Shown here one piece after another: positions 1 to 11,700 of a DNA stretch of 64,000 nucleotides. Source of the stretch: Branchiostoma floridae (lineage: Eukaryota > Chordata > Leptocardii > Amphioxiformes > Branchiostomatidae); the NCBI RefSeq assembly GCF_000003815.2, contig NC_049992.1:21336242-21400241 (forward strand). The letters are read 5' to 3'. A program made the translations under genes and the position numbers. Each line of letters starts with the position of its first letter. Positions within the stretch are counted from its first letter, which is position 1. The notes below the pieces were generated by a model. The model was not told the DNA's origin and made no database searches. It was given only the letters and a program-made list of their open reading frames with translations.

Positions 1-177
1 CGTACATACAGTCAGCACAGTGTTCTCCTGCACGCCTCTTTTGGTCCGGTCATCCAATGGCCAAAAGAGCAAATACACTCAAATGACTGCTAAAATAATC
101 TTGGATTTTCTGTATACAAAAAATTATATGAAGAAAAGGATTGATGGAATCATTGATTGTCCTCAATTGGTCGACAT

Positions 178-646
178 GCTTACACACGTATCATTGATAC
201 CCGCGCCCATATACACACATGTACACCTTTCTTACATGGTGGCCATGATAGATAAAAAATGAGGTCAATGTGGCAAAGAAAAGACAGTCCATCATAAGTA
301 GCAGCCAATGAATGCATGGTAATTACAAATGTAGGAAATTGACCAATAAGATAATAGCTGTATGTCTGTCAAATAGTTGCATTATTATGCTTTTATTTTG
401 CCTCTCTTATGGGACTATGGGATCAGTCTACGCTACTCTAAATTGCTACATCTTTTGGTGCATAACACTAGTTATGATATCATCATTTGATTTTTTTATT
501 ATGAATATTTGTGTGGTTTGGAGAAAAACAAAATGGTAGCTGATATTAGAGATAAGTTTTATCTGATTTGCCTCTTTTGCTAATTTTTTATCTATCATGG
601 CCGCCGCATGAGAAAGGTGTATTAACAGTCCCACTCACGTAAGCAG
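178..646. mobile_element. MITE-like element with ~65-80 bp inverted ends
   Basis: The left part (about 178-261) and right part (about 579-646) are imperfect inverted copies. Both contain GGCCATGATAGATAAAAAAT on the inner side and an ACACCTTTCT block further out. The interior has no recognisable coding sequence. This is the architecture of a short non-autonomous DNA transposon. The family is not identified and the target duplication is not clear. The rest of 1-1087 shows nothing else I can name, and I found no upstream caspase exon there. Confidence 0.55.
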
Positions 647-1087
647 GCCTGGTCCATGGGTTAACAATCATATGTAAATGAATGCATATGAATATATATA
701 GAGAGGGAGGGGGGCTATAGAGATAATAAGCTATTTTTCAGTGTTCATTGTAGATTTACAGTGGATTACCATACTTCAACAGCCATAGTTAAATTCAATT
801 TGACATGTACTTATTACCACCAACTATATATTAAACCCTCTCCTAGTTTGGTATCAACATACATTTTGTAACATAGAAAAATCATTCATCAGACACAAGG
901 TGATAGTTGCAGATTTTCTGATAATGTCTGTAACTGACATCACATTGGATATGGTGACCTGAAGTTTGGAAAAGAGTGCCTATTTTGTGCAAGTATGAAT
1001 ATGTAGGTGCCATGATAACACATGTTGAATAACACATTGATCACTGCTGTTGAGCATAATCAGGACATGTTGTATTTTGTTTTAGTA

Positions 1088-1976
1088 TTCTATTATCATA
1101 ATACCGGTACGTTTACGACGATTTCTCTAGCCATACTGATTTGACAAATTGTCAATGCATCATTTTCTCCATGGCAGTTACATGTTGCTGTTATAGGTTC
1201 CCCTTGCCACTTCTTCTGTGTAACTTTTCTGCCACTCTTGTCCTGCTAAAGGCGAAATATTGTAATTGTAAGACGCCGCGGAATTACACGGCAAACGGGC
1301 GCGTGGTTGGGAGGGGGTAGAAATACCGGCCGGAAGAAACACGGCACAATTAACTGTCGCTATGTACCTTTATACATCCTCTGATGTTCCTTCCTTTTCT
1401 GTTAGTAAATGCATAAAACATAAACCTACATGAGCATACAAAATGTCATGAGAAAACGGACGTATACTGTCAAGAATTTTCATTTAACTTCTGTCCGTCA
1501 CAACCGCTATGACGTAACACTTCACTGCTAGCGTAGATATAAAAATGGCGGGAAAATGGCTGCGTACATTCAATTTTGCCCATTCAGTCGTAGATCCGGG
1601 CTATTATGCAACGGTTCTTCACACTTTTACATGAGTTGTAGGTCACCAACAGAAATTCAAGATTGTTGTTGAATCATGTTCGTCTTGTGCCATGAGCATG
1701 TGTAATTATGATCTACAAATCTGGCAATGAATGTGACAGTATGTTCATCCCACGACGAGCTGCCTACCCCGAAAAAAATACTGAAAACTTTTGGCCTTGT
1801 TGTCTTCGAATGCATTGTTATCGATGCTTTGTAAATGATGTATTGGACACCTAGATGTCTGAAGTGTGCACACCTCAGAAATAACTATTGTTGCATGTGT
1901 AGATCTCTTTAAATTCCATTATTTTTGATCGGCCGGTATAAGTCTTACTGCCGGTATTATGCCAATGCATGTTACA
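1088..1976 (+). mobile_element. TIR element A, copy 1
   Basis: About 890 bp. The right end reads ACCGGTATTATGCCAATGCA and the left end carries a decayed inverted version of it (ATAATACCGGT at about 1097-1107). The whole segment is present again in reverse orientation at 18814-19700, where both ends are well preserved. It contains the relic of a small reading frame (about 1545-1729) that is intact in the other copy; here a CGA codon has become TGA. The right end stops only about 33 bp before the acceptor site of the first visible caspase exon. Confidence 0.75.
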
Positions 1977-2008
1977 AATTACTCCAAACTCTTTGAAAAT
2001 TCTTACAG

Positions 2009-3583
2009 GACATGCTGAGAGAAATTGAACGTTTCTCCAAACTGGATGATCACAAAGACCGTAGTTGCTGTATTGTGTTCCTGATGTCTCATGGCCAGGA
2101 GGGCTGCATCATGGGAAGGGATGGCCAGAGGGTCAAGCTGAAGGATATCTTCAGGCTTTTTGATAACATTCATTGTGAAAGCCTGCTGGGGAAGCCAAAG
2201 CTTTTCTTCATTCAGAGTTGTCGTGGAGGTAATTCTGTTAATCTGTACTCTTTATTTTACAAAATCAAGTTGATAAACTAAGTTAAACTTTAACTTGCAA
2301 CACAAAAATTGAATATACTATACCTGGTTTCTTTGCAGGGACCTCTTTTTTACCAACACAGATGAACTTTCAAGTCAAGTTGATTTTTTGCAACATACAA
2401 ATCGACATCTATTTTCTTTGTAGCCAATGTTGATAGGGGAACAGTTCCTCCAAGAGATGTGCCAGATGCAGTGGGGGTTCTGAAAGAGCAGACTCTGAGT
2501 CGTCAACTGTTTGGACCAATGGGAGTTGGAGAGGATGTCCCAGATGCTGCTAGATGTGTTGATCAGCCAACCAGGACAGACATGTTCTTTGGATATGCAA
2601 CACAAGAGGGTAATGATGTATTATGTCAGATGAAATGTACCAATTTACAACCTAGGATTGATGTGCTAAAAGATTTGGATTTTCCCAGAACTATCACAGA
2701 GCTCAGTAGAATTTGTTATCGGCAAGCACAATAGGGGCATCTTTGCTCAATAGTTTTAAAGAACAGCTATTGTGCAAAAATTGTGAGTGACAGGTTGTTC
2801 AGTGTACTATAACCAGCTGCTGCCATGCAGTATACCTGTGAAACTTGTCCATGTCTTATAACAGCTATAAATATATTGAATGTAACAGATACAGAATGTG
2901 TACACTGTCAGTCATTGTTCTTTCATTACATTATGTTATGTTTTTGAAACTTGAAAGCTTTTTGTTGACAGTTATTAATTTTTAACAGTAAATCTTAAAT
3001 GTATGATTTTTGGATCTAAATTGATTGATTAATTAATATGTTGATTACCTTTTTCAGGAAACATGGCCTTCCGAAATGAGACACAAGGCAGCTGGTATAT
3101 CCAGGCAATGGACCAAGTGTTCCGGCAACATGCTAAAGACACTCATGTGGCAGACATGATGACAATGGTGATGTCTTACAGCACATCATTTCTGTCATTT
3201 TAACAGTTATTAAGACTTAACGTTTAACTTACCATTTAGATAAGTATGTACAGTTAAATTTACTATATAGATTAATCCTCAGGAAATTCATTGAACACTC
3301 AGCTTGCTGCCATTCTACATTTTGTATGTGTAACTGCCTTATAACCATCATGAAATGGGGCCTTCTTGGTCGACGTCATCTGGCTATAGGATTATATGAT
3401 ATTTAACACTACCATGAGATGAGGTAATACATAATCCTTCATTGGTACATGTTTTTCTAGGTGAACAGACTAGTGGCTGCAAAGACGGCACAAAGTGAGA
3501 ACTCAGACTACACAGGTGGCAAGGAGGCATCCGAGTACCTCTCCAACTTACAGAAAAATCTCTACTTCTTTCCTGGCCTATAA
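2009..3583 (+). CDS. Caspase-2-like cysteine protease, 3' part (second half of p20 and p10)
   Basis: Four coding exons are seen: 2009-2228, 2424-2609, 3058-3167 and 3461-3583 (stop TAA). All have AG/GT borders and compatible phases (0, 1, 1, 0). Exon 1 carries the catalytic histidine in MSHGQEG and the catalytic cysteine in QSCRG; most caspases have QACRG. Exon 2 carries the interdomain linker and the p10 start with PTRTDMFFGYA. Exon 3 carries the FRNETQGSWYIQA substrate-groove block. Exon 4 ends in LYFFPGL, like caspase-2. In the known family this is an aspartate-specific protease; caspase-2-type enzymes are CARD initiators. The prodomain and the first half of p20 were not found upstream in the window, so the gene is partial here. 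A TIR element ends 33 bp before the first exon. Convergent with the caspase-9-like gene. The caspase call is secure; the caspase-2 subtype is inferred from the p10 motifs. Confidence 0.9.
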
Positions 3584-3623
3584 ATCTCAGACTCTGCTAT
3601 CAACAAGGTCAGCTAAACCAATC

Positions 3624-4550
3624 ACTCGTTCTCATTGAAATGTCGAAAATGGCATTTTTTTGGTCGAAAAATAGATCGGCTTTATTTTCACTGAAAACTA
3701 CTTGGTTGTTTGGGAAAATTCCTCTTTTAACCATAGCCAAAAAATGGCAACTTATTATTTTCGGTCCCATTGATAATACATTACAGGGCATGTAACAAAC
3801 GTTACCGGTAACGTTTGTTACAACAGTAGACTTTACCCTGTTTTCTTCAAAAGGACGTACCTTATTGACTACATCATTTAGGTATAAATGGATGTCCCTA
3901 GGGACATTTGAAAAGTGGGCAGCTTTTTTACACCAGGTCAAATAGAAAGCTTAGACAGCATCGAACAATGGTAACGTTTGTTACAGTCATTTCTGTACAA
4001 CATTTTTTTAAGCATGGTAAGATACAAATGACAGTCACCAACCCTTTCTTGTTTCTTTAGAAAGCTAGAAAAACTGTACAGCGTCACAAAAACGGCCATT
4101 TCTAGTCTTATACGTGCATAATATAACCGTGGCAACCATCGTACTAGTGGCGGTAACGTTTGTTACAGAATCTGGCGACAGGCATAAACCACCTCATACA
4201 GCCTCCAAGATCAGTGACAGGGGCGATCTGACGTGATCGGGCAGAGGGCCTGGGTAGCTGGTTTCAACTGCCGAACAATCATTCTGGGAACTGAATTGTT
4301 ACATTTTTGGCTACTATTTGAATTCTTCGTTTCTTCTCAGGCGACAGCCATTTTTTAGGGTGTGAAATCCCACCCGTGGCTATAATAATCTTCTAATCCA
4401 TCAACCTCTACGAATGTTGTGGTGCATCTTTTGTAAAACATTACAGGGGTTGTGGAAAAATGAAGGAACCAGTGATGTTGTCTATAGTTTGCTCCATATC
4501 AAGGCGTAAAGTCAGGCGACAGCATTTCGACATTTAAATGAGAAAGAGCC
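3624..4550 (+). mobile_element. TIR element B, copy 1 (palindrome-bearing MITE)
   Basis: About 925 bp, starting 41 bp after the caspase stop codon. The left end has CGTTCTCATTGAAATGTCGA and the right end is its near-perfect inverted copy (TCGACATTTAAATGAGAAAG). Inside are a perfect 32-bp palindrome (3791-3822) and two more GGTAACGTTTGTTACAG copies (3970-3986 and 4152-4168). A second copy lies at 13505-15183. No transposase reading frame is visible, so it is non-autonomous. The first half of the palindrome reads TGTAACAAACGTTACC. Confidence 0.8.
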
Positions 4551-5970
4551 CAATATGAGTTAGACTAAGCTCCTTTTTTTGGCTCCTAATTAGCTCCTGT
4601 TTTTGGCTCCTAATTAGCTCATTTGCTTCAACATAGTCTTAACTTGTCTTACCTTAAGTTTGTAGCTTTTGGACCTTTGAAAATTTGTCTTCCACCGATT
4701 TTTGTATATTGATACATATTAGTTAGGATAAACCTGTTCTTCAACTTGATCTCTTTTACATTTTAATCAATTTACAGCTATAGGATATATACACCCTCTC
4801 CAGCAAGATCTCGTCAGTGTCACTGACGAAAACTAATGGATAGTAGTTGAAATGTCTGACCGTTTCCAAAACCATATCCAGTTGCTTGACTAACTAGTTT
4901 TTGGCGTAATACCTGGATGCCAAATCTACATCGACGTATCCTATTTTAGTGGATTCGATGTATTTTTTTACTGCTCCACTTTACATAAGGGTATGACAGG
5001 AAGAGTCCATTCTTGCACTAAGGGGGCTTTTTTTTTCAAATTCACTTTTGGACGGTAATGATTCAAAATTCTATTTTTAGCGAGTGTTTTTGGACTGGTC
5101 TATTTTACATGAGGTTCACTGGAGGAGTCCATTCTTACACTGGGATTTTGTATGACACATTTTTGCTCATAAGTGTGATTAGTACTTTTAAAGCAGAAGG
5201 GTGATTTTGGTGCTTGGGGAGGGAAATGGCTGAAATACTGTTCATGCGATTTACATTTTACTTTCGCAGTAGCAGGAAAATTGAGTTTTTGAAGTGGTCA
5301 CCGCAAAAACAAAACCACTGCAACCATTTCTGCATGAACAGTATGCTGTATTTGCTCTCAAGTAAATATTGGCCTTTCTAGTTTTTGTTTATTAATAAAT
5401 TCATAACTGTTATAATATAAGATGTAAAAGTATGATTTAAAAATGCAAAAACGTATTACTAAACAAACCTGTTCTTTTCATTGTAATTAGTTGAGCGAAC
5501 TTGAGCCATCTGGAGCCGCCTTTCTATGGATGATGTAGCTGCAGAATCTGTCAATGCCTTCAGCTGGACAGTCACTGGAGGGGGATGGAGTATATGCCTT
5601 GCTCAACATCATAAACTGTCAACATAAACTCTGGACTTTAGCTTAAGCGGATCATATAGGGCCTGTCATTGTGATAGGATGAGTGGACATCCTGTGTAAT
5701 TGTATGAGAGACACCCCAGCACCTGGAATGGTTCAGTCTGCATGTCACCATGTGACCCTGATTGGATGTGGAGACTTTCAGTAAATTGCTCCGCACAATT
5801 TTCGTAATTTTCTCCCGCCCTCCCATCCCAGTGTTTCTTTATTTGTCAACTAAAAACAGCAAACATTAAAGAACTCGCAACCGCCATCCCCAGGCTCCTG
5901 TCTCTTCGGCTCAGTTAAATCTTAATGACATGCCATTTTACAAGATGTCTTATTTGCATGGGAAATAGTA
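4551..5970. other. Non-coding stretch without a recognised gene
   Basis: AT-rich sequence with no supported exon. A segment around 5229-5390 (ACTGTTCATG ... TGAACAGTATGCTGTATTTG) has inverted, related sequence at about 20725-20800, so it is probably another dispersed element. The downstream part (5480-5870) could include 3' UTR of the caspase-2-like gene; an ATTAAA lies at about 5865. There is no direct evidence for that. Confidence 0.4.
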
Positions 5971-6140
5971 ATGAAATATGAACCCAAAACACACAGACAA
6001 GTATGTTCACAAGTTTTGTGGAATAACAGATTTATTTTAGTAAAGAGTGCACCAATATATTACAAAATCTGGATAGATGCCAGTATTACCTACCTGAACA
6101 ATCTGTTGTATGAGGATGGATCTTTTCTTACAAGCAAAGT

Positions 6141-6222
6141 CCTCACTCACTCACTCACTCACTCATTCACTCTCACTCACTCACTCACACTCACACACTC
6201 ACTCACTCACTCACTCACTCAA
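6141..6222. repeat. (ACTC)n microsatellite
   Basis: About 80 bp of imperfect CACT/TCAC tetranucleotide repeat with a few interruptions. The reading frames through it are artefacts of the repeat. Confidence 0.9.
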
Positions 6223-7263
6223 TCTAAATGACTTAACCAAGGATTCAAGGCAAATAATGAATTACAACTCTATGAAAGCGGCCATACCCAAAAAATGGAA
6301 AGACATTATCAAAAACAAAGTAAATGTTTCAAGTTTTGCTGTCTGCAAACACACACACACTTGGCCCACTGCAGTGCCGACAGAAAGCGCTACGCCAACC
6401 ATTTTCTGCAACCGCGACTCAAATACCAAATATCATGAAAATCCATACTCAGCTTTTCGAGTTATTTTATTTTCAAATGTATGCTGTTGACCTAATTATA
6501 GAGACACAACACCTTGCCATAATCGAAAATATAACTTTCTTGGCTTAAAGGTAATAACACTATAGACAACAATTTTTGTAAGCTCATGAACACAACTTGA
6601 TCACAATTATAGCTTTTTTATGTATTATCATGTATGTATCATAATGCCAAAACCCATCGTCTCTTTAGACGGACGGAGGCCAATGAATGAATTATAATGT
6701 CTGTAATGTTATACATGTACTGTTATGTGAAATTCAGAATGTTAATAAAGGTTGGAAAAAAATCCAGAGGATAACCACTTAAGGTATTCAGGTTGGCTAA
6801 ATTGGCAAATATTTATAGATGGGCATGACAGAATTTTAAATCTGATTTTTTGGGGCCATATTGATGACGTCATCAGGTTTTATTGCCCCTAACATTATTT
6901 TTTCCAATGACAAAATACACCACTGAAATGAAACTATGTTTCTTCAAATTTTAGAAGATAATTGTTTTTATCTAATTAAAAAATGATAATTTTCTAATAA
7001 TTACGTTCAGCTATCTACAATTTGTTTACCAAAAGCTGAGCATGTTGAGCATGTTGTCATACAAAATATCATACACCATATATTGATTCCAAAAATTATT
7101 ATACAAAGTGCAACAGATAGTAACACCCTGAAAATTGTGCTGCGCTTTCTTCACCAAAAATATAAGAAGCATTTTTAACAAAGACATACAAAATCCACAC
7201 TTCTATATTATGTACAACTGCAGTGATATTGCTGAAATGTTGTTCCTGACCAGTATTCCCTTT

Positions 7264-8523
7264 AAATTACCTCCATGAAGTATGCCATGGAGGTTATATT
7301 TTCACTAGCATGTGTCTGTTTGTCAACAACATTCTCAAGGACTGCTGGATGGATTGGTTTCATACTTGGTGTGTTGGTACTATATATGGTGTGACAACAA
7401 AATGGAAATGATTAGATTTTGGGTCTGAATTCTCTCATGTTCTGAACTAGCTATGGTCATGATTTTCGGGTGTTAGATCACAGCTTGTATCGTGAAGAAG
7501 TGACTGAAGTTTGGGCCCCTAGCAGGTAGTTTGGTAATAGCAGGGACATATCAATTTTGTAAATTAATAACTGGATAATTCAAGAGAGGAATAAATTTGC
7601 ATAATTAATGAGAATATTCTATTACAGTAGTTTTGTCAATGGACCTGTTGTCCAGGACATCATATGGTCTTGATACATGAGTGGCAGGTACATGTAGCTT
7701 TTAATGTCAAGACCTGGTGGTCTTTTAGCTCACTAACATCAGATTTTGAACTGCAGGCCCATTTTAGTGAAAAAAATTCCAAATAAGATAACTGAAGAAA
7801 TGAGTACGAGTAATGAATTTCCATCTTTTTTGGCAAAGAGATAAACAATGGTATGCATACTATGCAAATGAGGACAGAATTTGCATAATCAATGAGAAAA
7901 TTTCCATTGTTTTTTAATTTTTAACTGTCCAAATGTAACACGTAATTCATGACAATGTTTGGGACATACGAAACAGATACGAAACATGCAAATGTCGACA
8001 AACTTTTTTTTCATAATTGATACAAACGTGATGATGGGAACTTAATACTTGTGACATATCTTAGTTGAAGGTTAACATCACCGTTAATGAATTATGCAAA
8101 GTTAAGAGTATGAGTATGAGTAAGCAGGGCTCAAAATACCACCTGCATATGCAGGTTAGTGCAGGTAAAATTGGAGCTGTTGCAGGTAACGTTATTTCTG
8201 GTGTCTATCTGCACCTAACCTGCACTGGTCCATGTACTGGGTTTTATACATAAATGTCATATGATGTAGGTGTACCTGTATTATTATCTGTTACTTGAAT
8301 GTTACTACCTATAAAGTATAACAGAAAAAATAGCAATGGTTCCTGAACAATTTTAGTATGATCCATACTTCCTAAATTCAGAGTTGTGCAGGTAAAATTT
8401 GTCAGGTGCAGGTCATTTTTAAATGTTACCTGCACCAGTGCAGGTATGCAGAAAAAGTATTTCGACCCCTGTTAAGTCATTTGCATAAAATCTATTCCAT
8501 CAGGAGGTCGCCAAACTCTAGTT
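7264..8523 (+). repeat. Octamer-rich dispersed repeat, interrupted copy
   Basis: Starts with the small palindrome-like segment ACCTCCATGAAGTATGCCAT and ends with CGCCAAACTCTAGTT. The interior has blocks of the type ATGCAAATGAGGACAGAATTTGCATAATCAATGAG. Related copies lie at 31486-32830, 33760-34025, 56190-56840 and, inverted, at 40992-41130 and 60712-61650. This copy is split by a CAGGG element at 8125-8471. Its last bases overlap the caspase-9-like stop region. The family is unknown to me; the common start and end sequences argue for a transposed unit. Confidence 0.6.
8125..8471. mobile_element. hAT-like CAGGG-ended MITE, copy 1
   Basis: The ends CAGGGCTCAAAATAC and GTATTTCGACCCCTG are inverted copies. 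The interior is rich in TGCAGGT units. Short TAAG sequences flank both ends. Copies with the same type of end lie at 15591-15904 and 26128-26260. A CAGGG terminus is typical of hAT transposons; assigning this element to hAT is an inference. Confidence 0.6.
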
Positions 8524-8733
8524 GTCTGTAGGCTGTGAAATCCTAGTGTTTTTAATGCTTGTATGATGTGTTGCGGATGACTCCTGTCTGACGCAGGGTC
8601 CCTCTGTTGTGTCAGATGAGGACAGGCCGATGCCAGGGTTGAAGTACAGATTCTTAGTCAACATATTGACAGGTGCTGGCATCTGCCGGTATGACGTGGA
8701 GGCTCCTGTTCTCTGACTCACTTCATGGTTAAC
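8518..8733 (-). CDS. Last exon of caspase-9-like gene with C-terminal extension
   Basis: The acceptor CCCCACAG is followed by GTT AAC in phase 0. The exon encodes VNHEVSQRTG, then LTKNLYFNPG, where most caspases end within a few residues. It then continues with a Ser/Thr-rich tail of about 35 residues to the TAG stop. The first base after the tail lies in the end of the octamer-rich repeat, so part of the tail may have been gained from repeat or former UTR sequence. Confidence 0.85.
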   Translation of the reverse strand, partial: VNHEVSQRTGASTSYRQMPAPVNMLTKNLYFNPGIGLSSSDTTEGPCVRQESSATHHTSIKNTRISQPTDN

Positions 8734-11700
8734 CTGTGGGGCACAATGTCATGTTAATTGGCAAGTTTGTTGAAGTGCATTAACAAGTGACACTGCATTG
8801 ATGTAGGCTTATTAAAACATGTAATAATGTATGCTCTGAAAGCAAACAGCACACTAGTTGTCACACTAATGATGCTGAGTCACACCACACAATATACATG
8901 TATGGAGTCAGCTAATTCTATGAAAAATATGTTACTTTTCCAACCTAAAATCACACTTTCGCTGAAAACAAGCCAATTACTAAATGGGAAAAGCTTTGTG
9001 CATTTTGGTTGTAACCATTAGGCTATGTTGATTTGATTACTAGTATGCAAGACACTGTGTCTAATAATTTCTGTTGCCCCGATTAAAACTGCAGCCTTCC
9101 AACAACAAGCCGGATTCTACGAAAGAAAGAGAAGTGTCAAGTTTTGCTTGTACGCGAATCACGAAATCTGATTGGCTCTAAGCCCGTGCAAACCGGGTCA
9201 GGAACTCCGTCCAAACCAACGTAGTTCCGACGTATCACAACGTGGTTACCACGTCGTATGCCTAGCGGGCAGGTTGAAAGAAGTGTCGGCCATCTCGTCT
9301 GGCCTAAATTTTTATATATTGGTTAGCCGTTGTTCCGTTCAAACACCTGATGCATATCATAATCAATAATGGCATTATGTAATGGCATACTGGTACTCTC
9401 TCTAATTCTACCTGAGGAACTGTACTCACACATGTACTCATGACTGCCACATTCAAAACAATAGCAACATAATGCAGCATCAGTAACTGTACATGTAGTC
9501 CTTGAGGTATGCACACATCAGGTATCCAGGTTTCTTCAAGACATTCCAGAGAAGGCCTTGATAAAACAGTATTTCTAATGAAGGGTTGATGACCCACGGC
9601 AATGTGTATATGGTGTCATAATGCCTGGTCCTTTGCTTCACTCACTCGGTGGTTTTATGATGTGGTTATTCTTATAGAAAACAATCAGGCGTAACTATAC
9701 CACCATAGATGACAAGGAACAGGTGGTTCATCGTTATTATCACATAGCCTATCCCACCTACATATCAAATTTAAAAAACGCAAATTCATTGATGTAAGGT
9801 GTAACACATTGTACATGTAGATTCTTTATCCAATACCACGTCATACATATTCAGTATTACATGTATGTCATACAGGTCCATGATAACGCCATGTTGATTT
9901 GATTATATGGATGACATCCTCTGGAAATCCCAAAACTGATGCGAGCGTGCAAATAAAAAAAAAGTTTGGCCCTTCTGTGATCATTCTGTCCATTATGTTG
10001 ATAGCATTATGAAGATGTGTTAAAGGAAGGATATGAACATACGTCTGTCATCAGCTGGTTGATGTCCTTCGTGGCTGCGTACATCAGGAATACTTCAACT
10101 AAGGCACAGACAAACCAGCTGCCTCTCTCCGAGTTCCTCCAGGACACAAACCCTGGTGGTAGGACAGGGAAGGGACATGTCATCTATTGACTGTTAAAAA
10201 CACATCATGTATCGAAGTGCACATTTACAGGGGTTCTGAGGGAGGTGCAGAATTTTGTATCACTCAAGCTTCATCAAACCTGAAAACATCATATAGGTTT
10301 CCATGGGGGCGCTTGCAATGGATTTAGAAAATAATATCGTCAAAAAGATAAATGAGGTAACTTTGCATAAAGTCGGGTGCATTTGCATCCCCAAAAAATA
10401 TCATCTATCAGAAAATAACACTCGCTTCTGGAGTGGAAAGCCCCTTTAATGGTAAAGCATGCCACAGAAAGCTCATGACCCTGATGACCACTTATACATG
10501 ATTGTACCTCAATCCACACCAGCAACAAAAAAAGAAAAACTGATCGGATTTCAGAGAAATGCAGCTTATTGCATGTGCAGTCTCAGTCTCCTACAATATC
10601 AAAAATTGGTTTAGCGAAATTCTTAATTGTATGTTAATTGGACCTAATTTTCTTCTTACAAGCTTCCAAGTGTATGGTCATCTTGAAATCAGCTCAGTCA
10701 CTTGTAAGTTAATGAACAACAAAAGGACATATGCCTCTACCTTTGTACTAAATTGCAACTCAATCTATTGAGAAATGAGTCTGTAATGAAACTGCTTGGC
10801 GCATTACTTTCTAACTTACCCTTGTTTGTCTTCCTTCATTTCCATTGGGTCTTGCATCAAATAGGGATTTTTAAATCTTAAAAGTAACATTTACTATTTT
10901 CATCAAAATCAATATTCACCAGGAAAAAATGGTGTTTTTGACAGTCCATTGTAATGCTACTTCAACTTTAGTGTTAATCCAAATTTTCCTTGAGGAAAGA
11001 CTGTTTTAAAGGTAAGGCCACACCAATTTAATTTCCTGGTTCACGGATTTTTTCATAAAAAATATGGAGCGAGAGGGCGAAATAAAAATAAAAATAAAAA
11101 TTGTAAAATGGTTGGGGTAAAGGTGACGGCTAATCCAAAACATAAAGAAAAAAAGTTTTCAGCTTGAAAAAAGTACAAAAACACTATTATTGTACAGTAA
11201 CAGCACCTGTACCCACACTTTAAGGAGCTTATAATATAAAGGCCAATTTGCTACACCAGAAAGTTGGTGAATGGTTTCATTAATGGTGAAAATTTGCTGA
11301 GCGGTAATTTTTATTTTTATTTTTTTTTCCAAAAAATAGGAGCGAGCGAATCCGTGAACCAAGAAATTAAATTGGTGTGGCCTAAGGTACATACCTCCAA
11401 ATTTTTTATGTCTGACAGCACATCTTGATCACGGAGAATGACCTAGTCTCCGGCTCGCGAGAGTACACGAGACTAGTCAGGCTTGCATAGACATACAAAT
11501 GTAGATATGTACCTTACCTTTAAAAACAGTCATTGCTCGTAGAAAATTTGGAGTAACTGTATTCATGATGAACCTCTTCAACAATACTTCAACTTTATCC
11601 ACAGGGTAACAGATACTCATTGATTTTAAAATGCTATTTAGGGATATCAAGTCAACGGACAGTGGTTTCAAATCACAGAATTTTGAAAATATTTAAGGAC

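Noticed and set aside
1..2008. Missing CARD and first p20 exon of the caspase-2-like gene
   Set aside because: I looked for the RGxALIxNN and CARD patterns on the + strand and found none. The exons are probably outside the window.
3609..4135. Minus-strand open frames next to the caspase-2-like gene
   Set aside because: They lie inside TIR element B; the second copy (13409-14187) does not keep a common protein with domain features.
9304..9597. 97-codon minus-strand frame in the last caspase intron
   Set aside because: It does not fit between the in-phase exons 10152-10043 and 8733-8518, which join perfectly without it.
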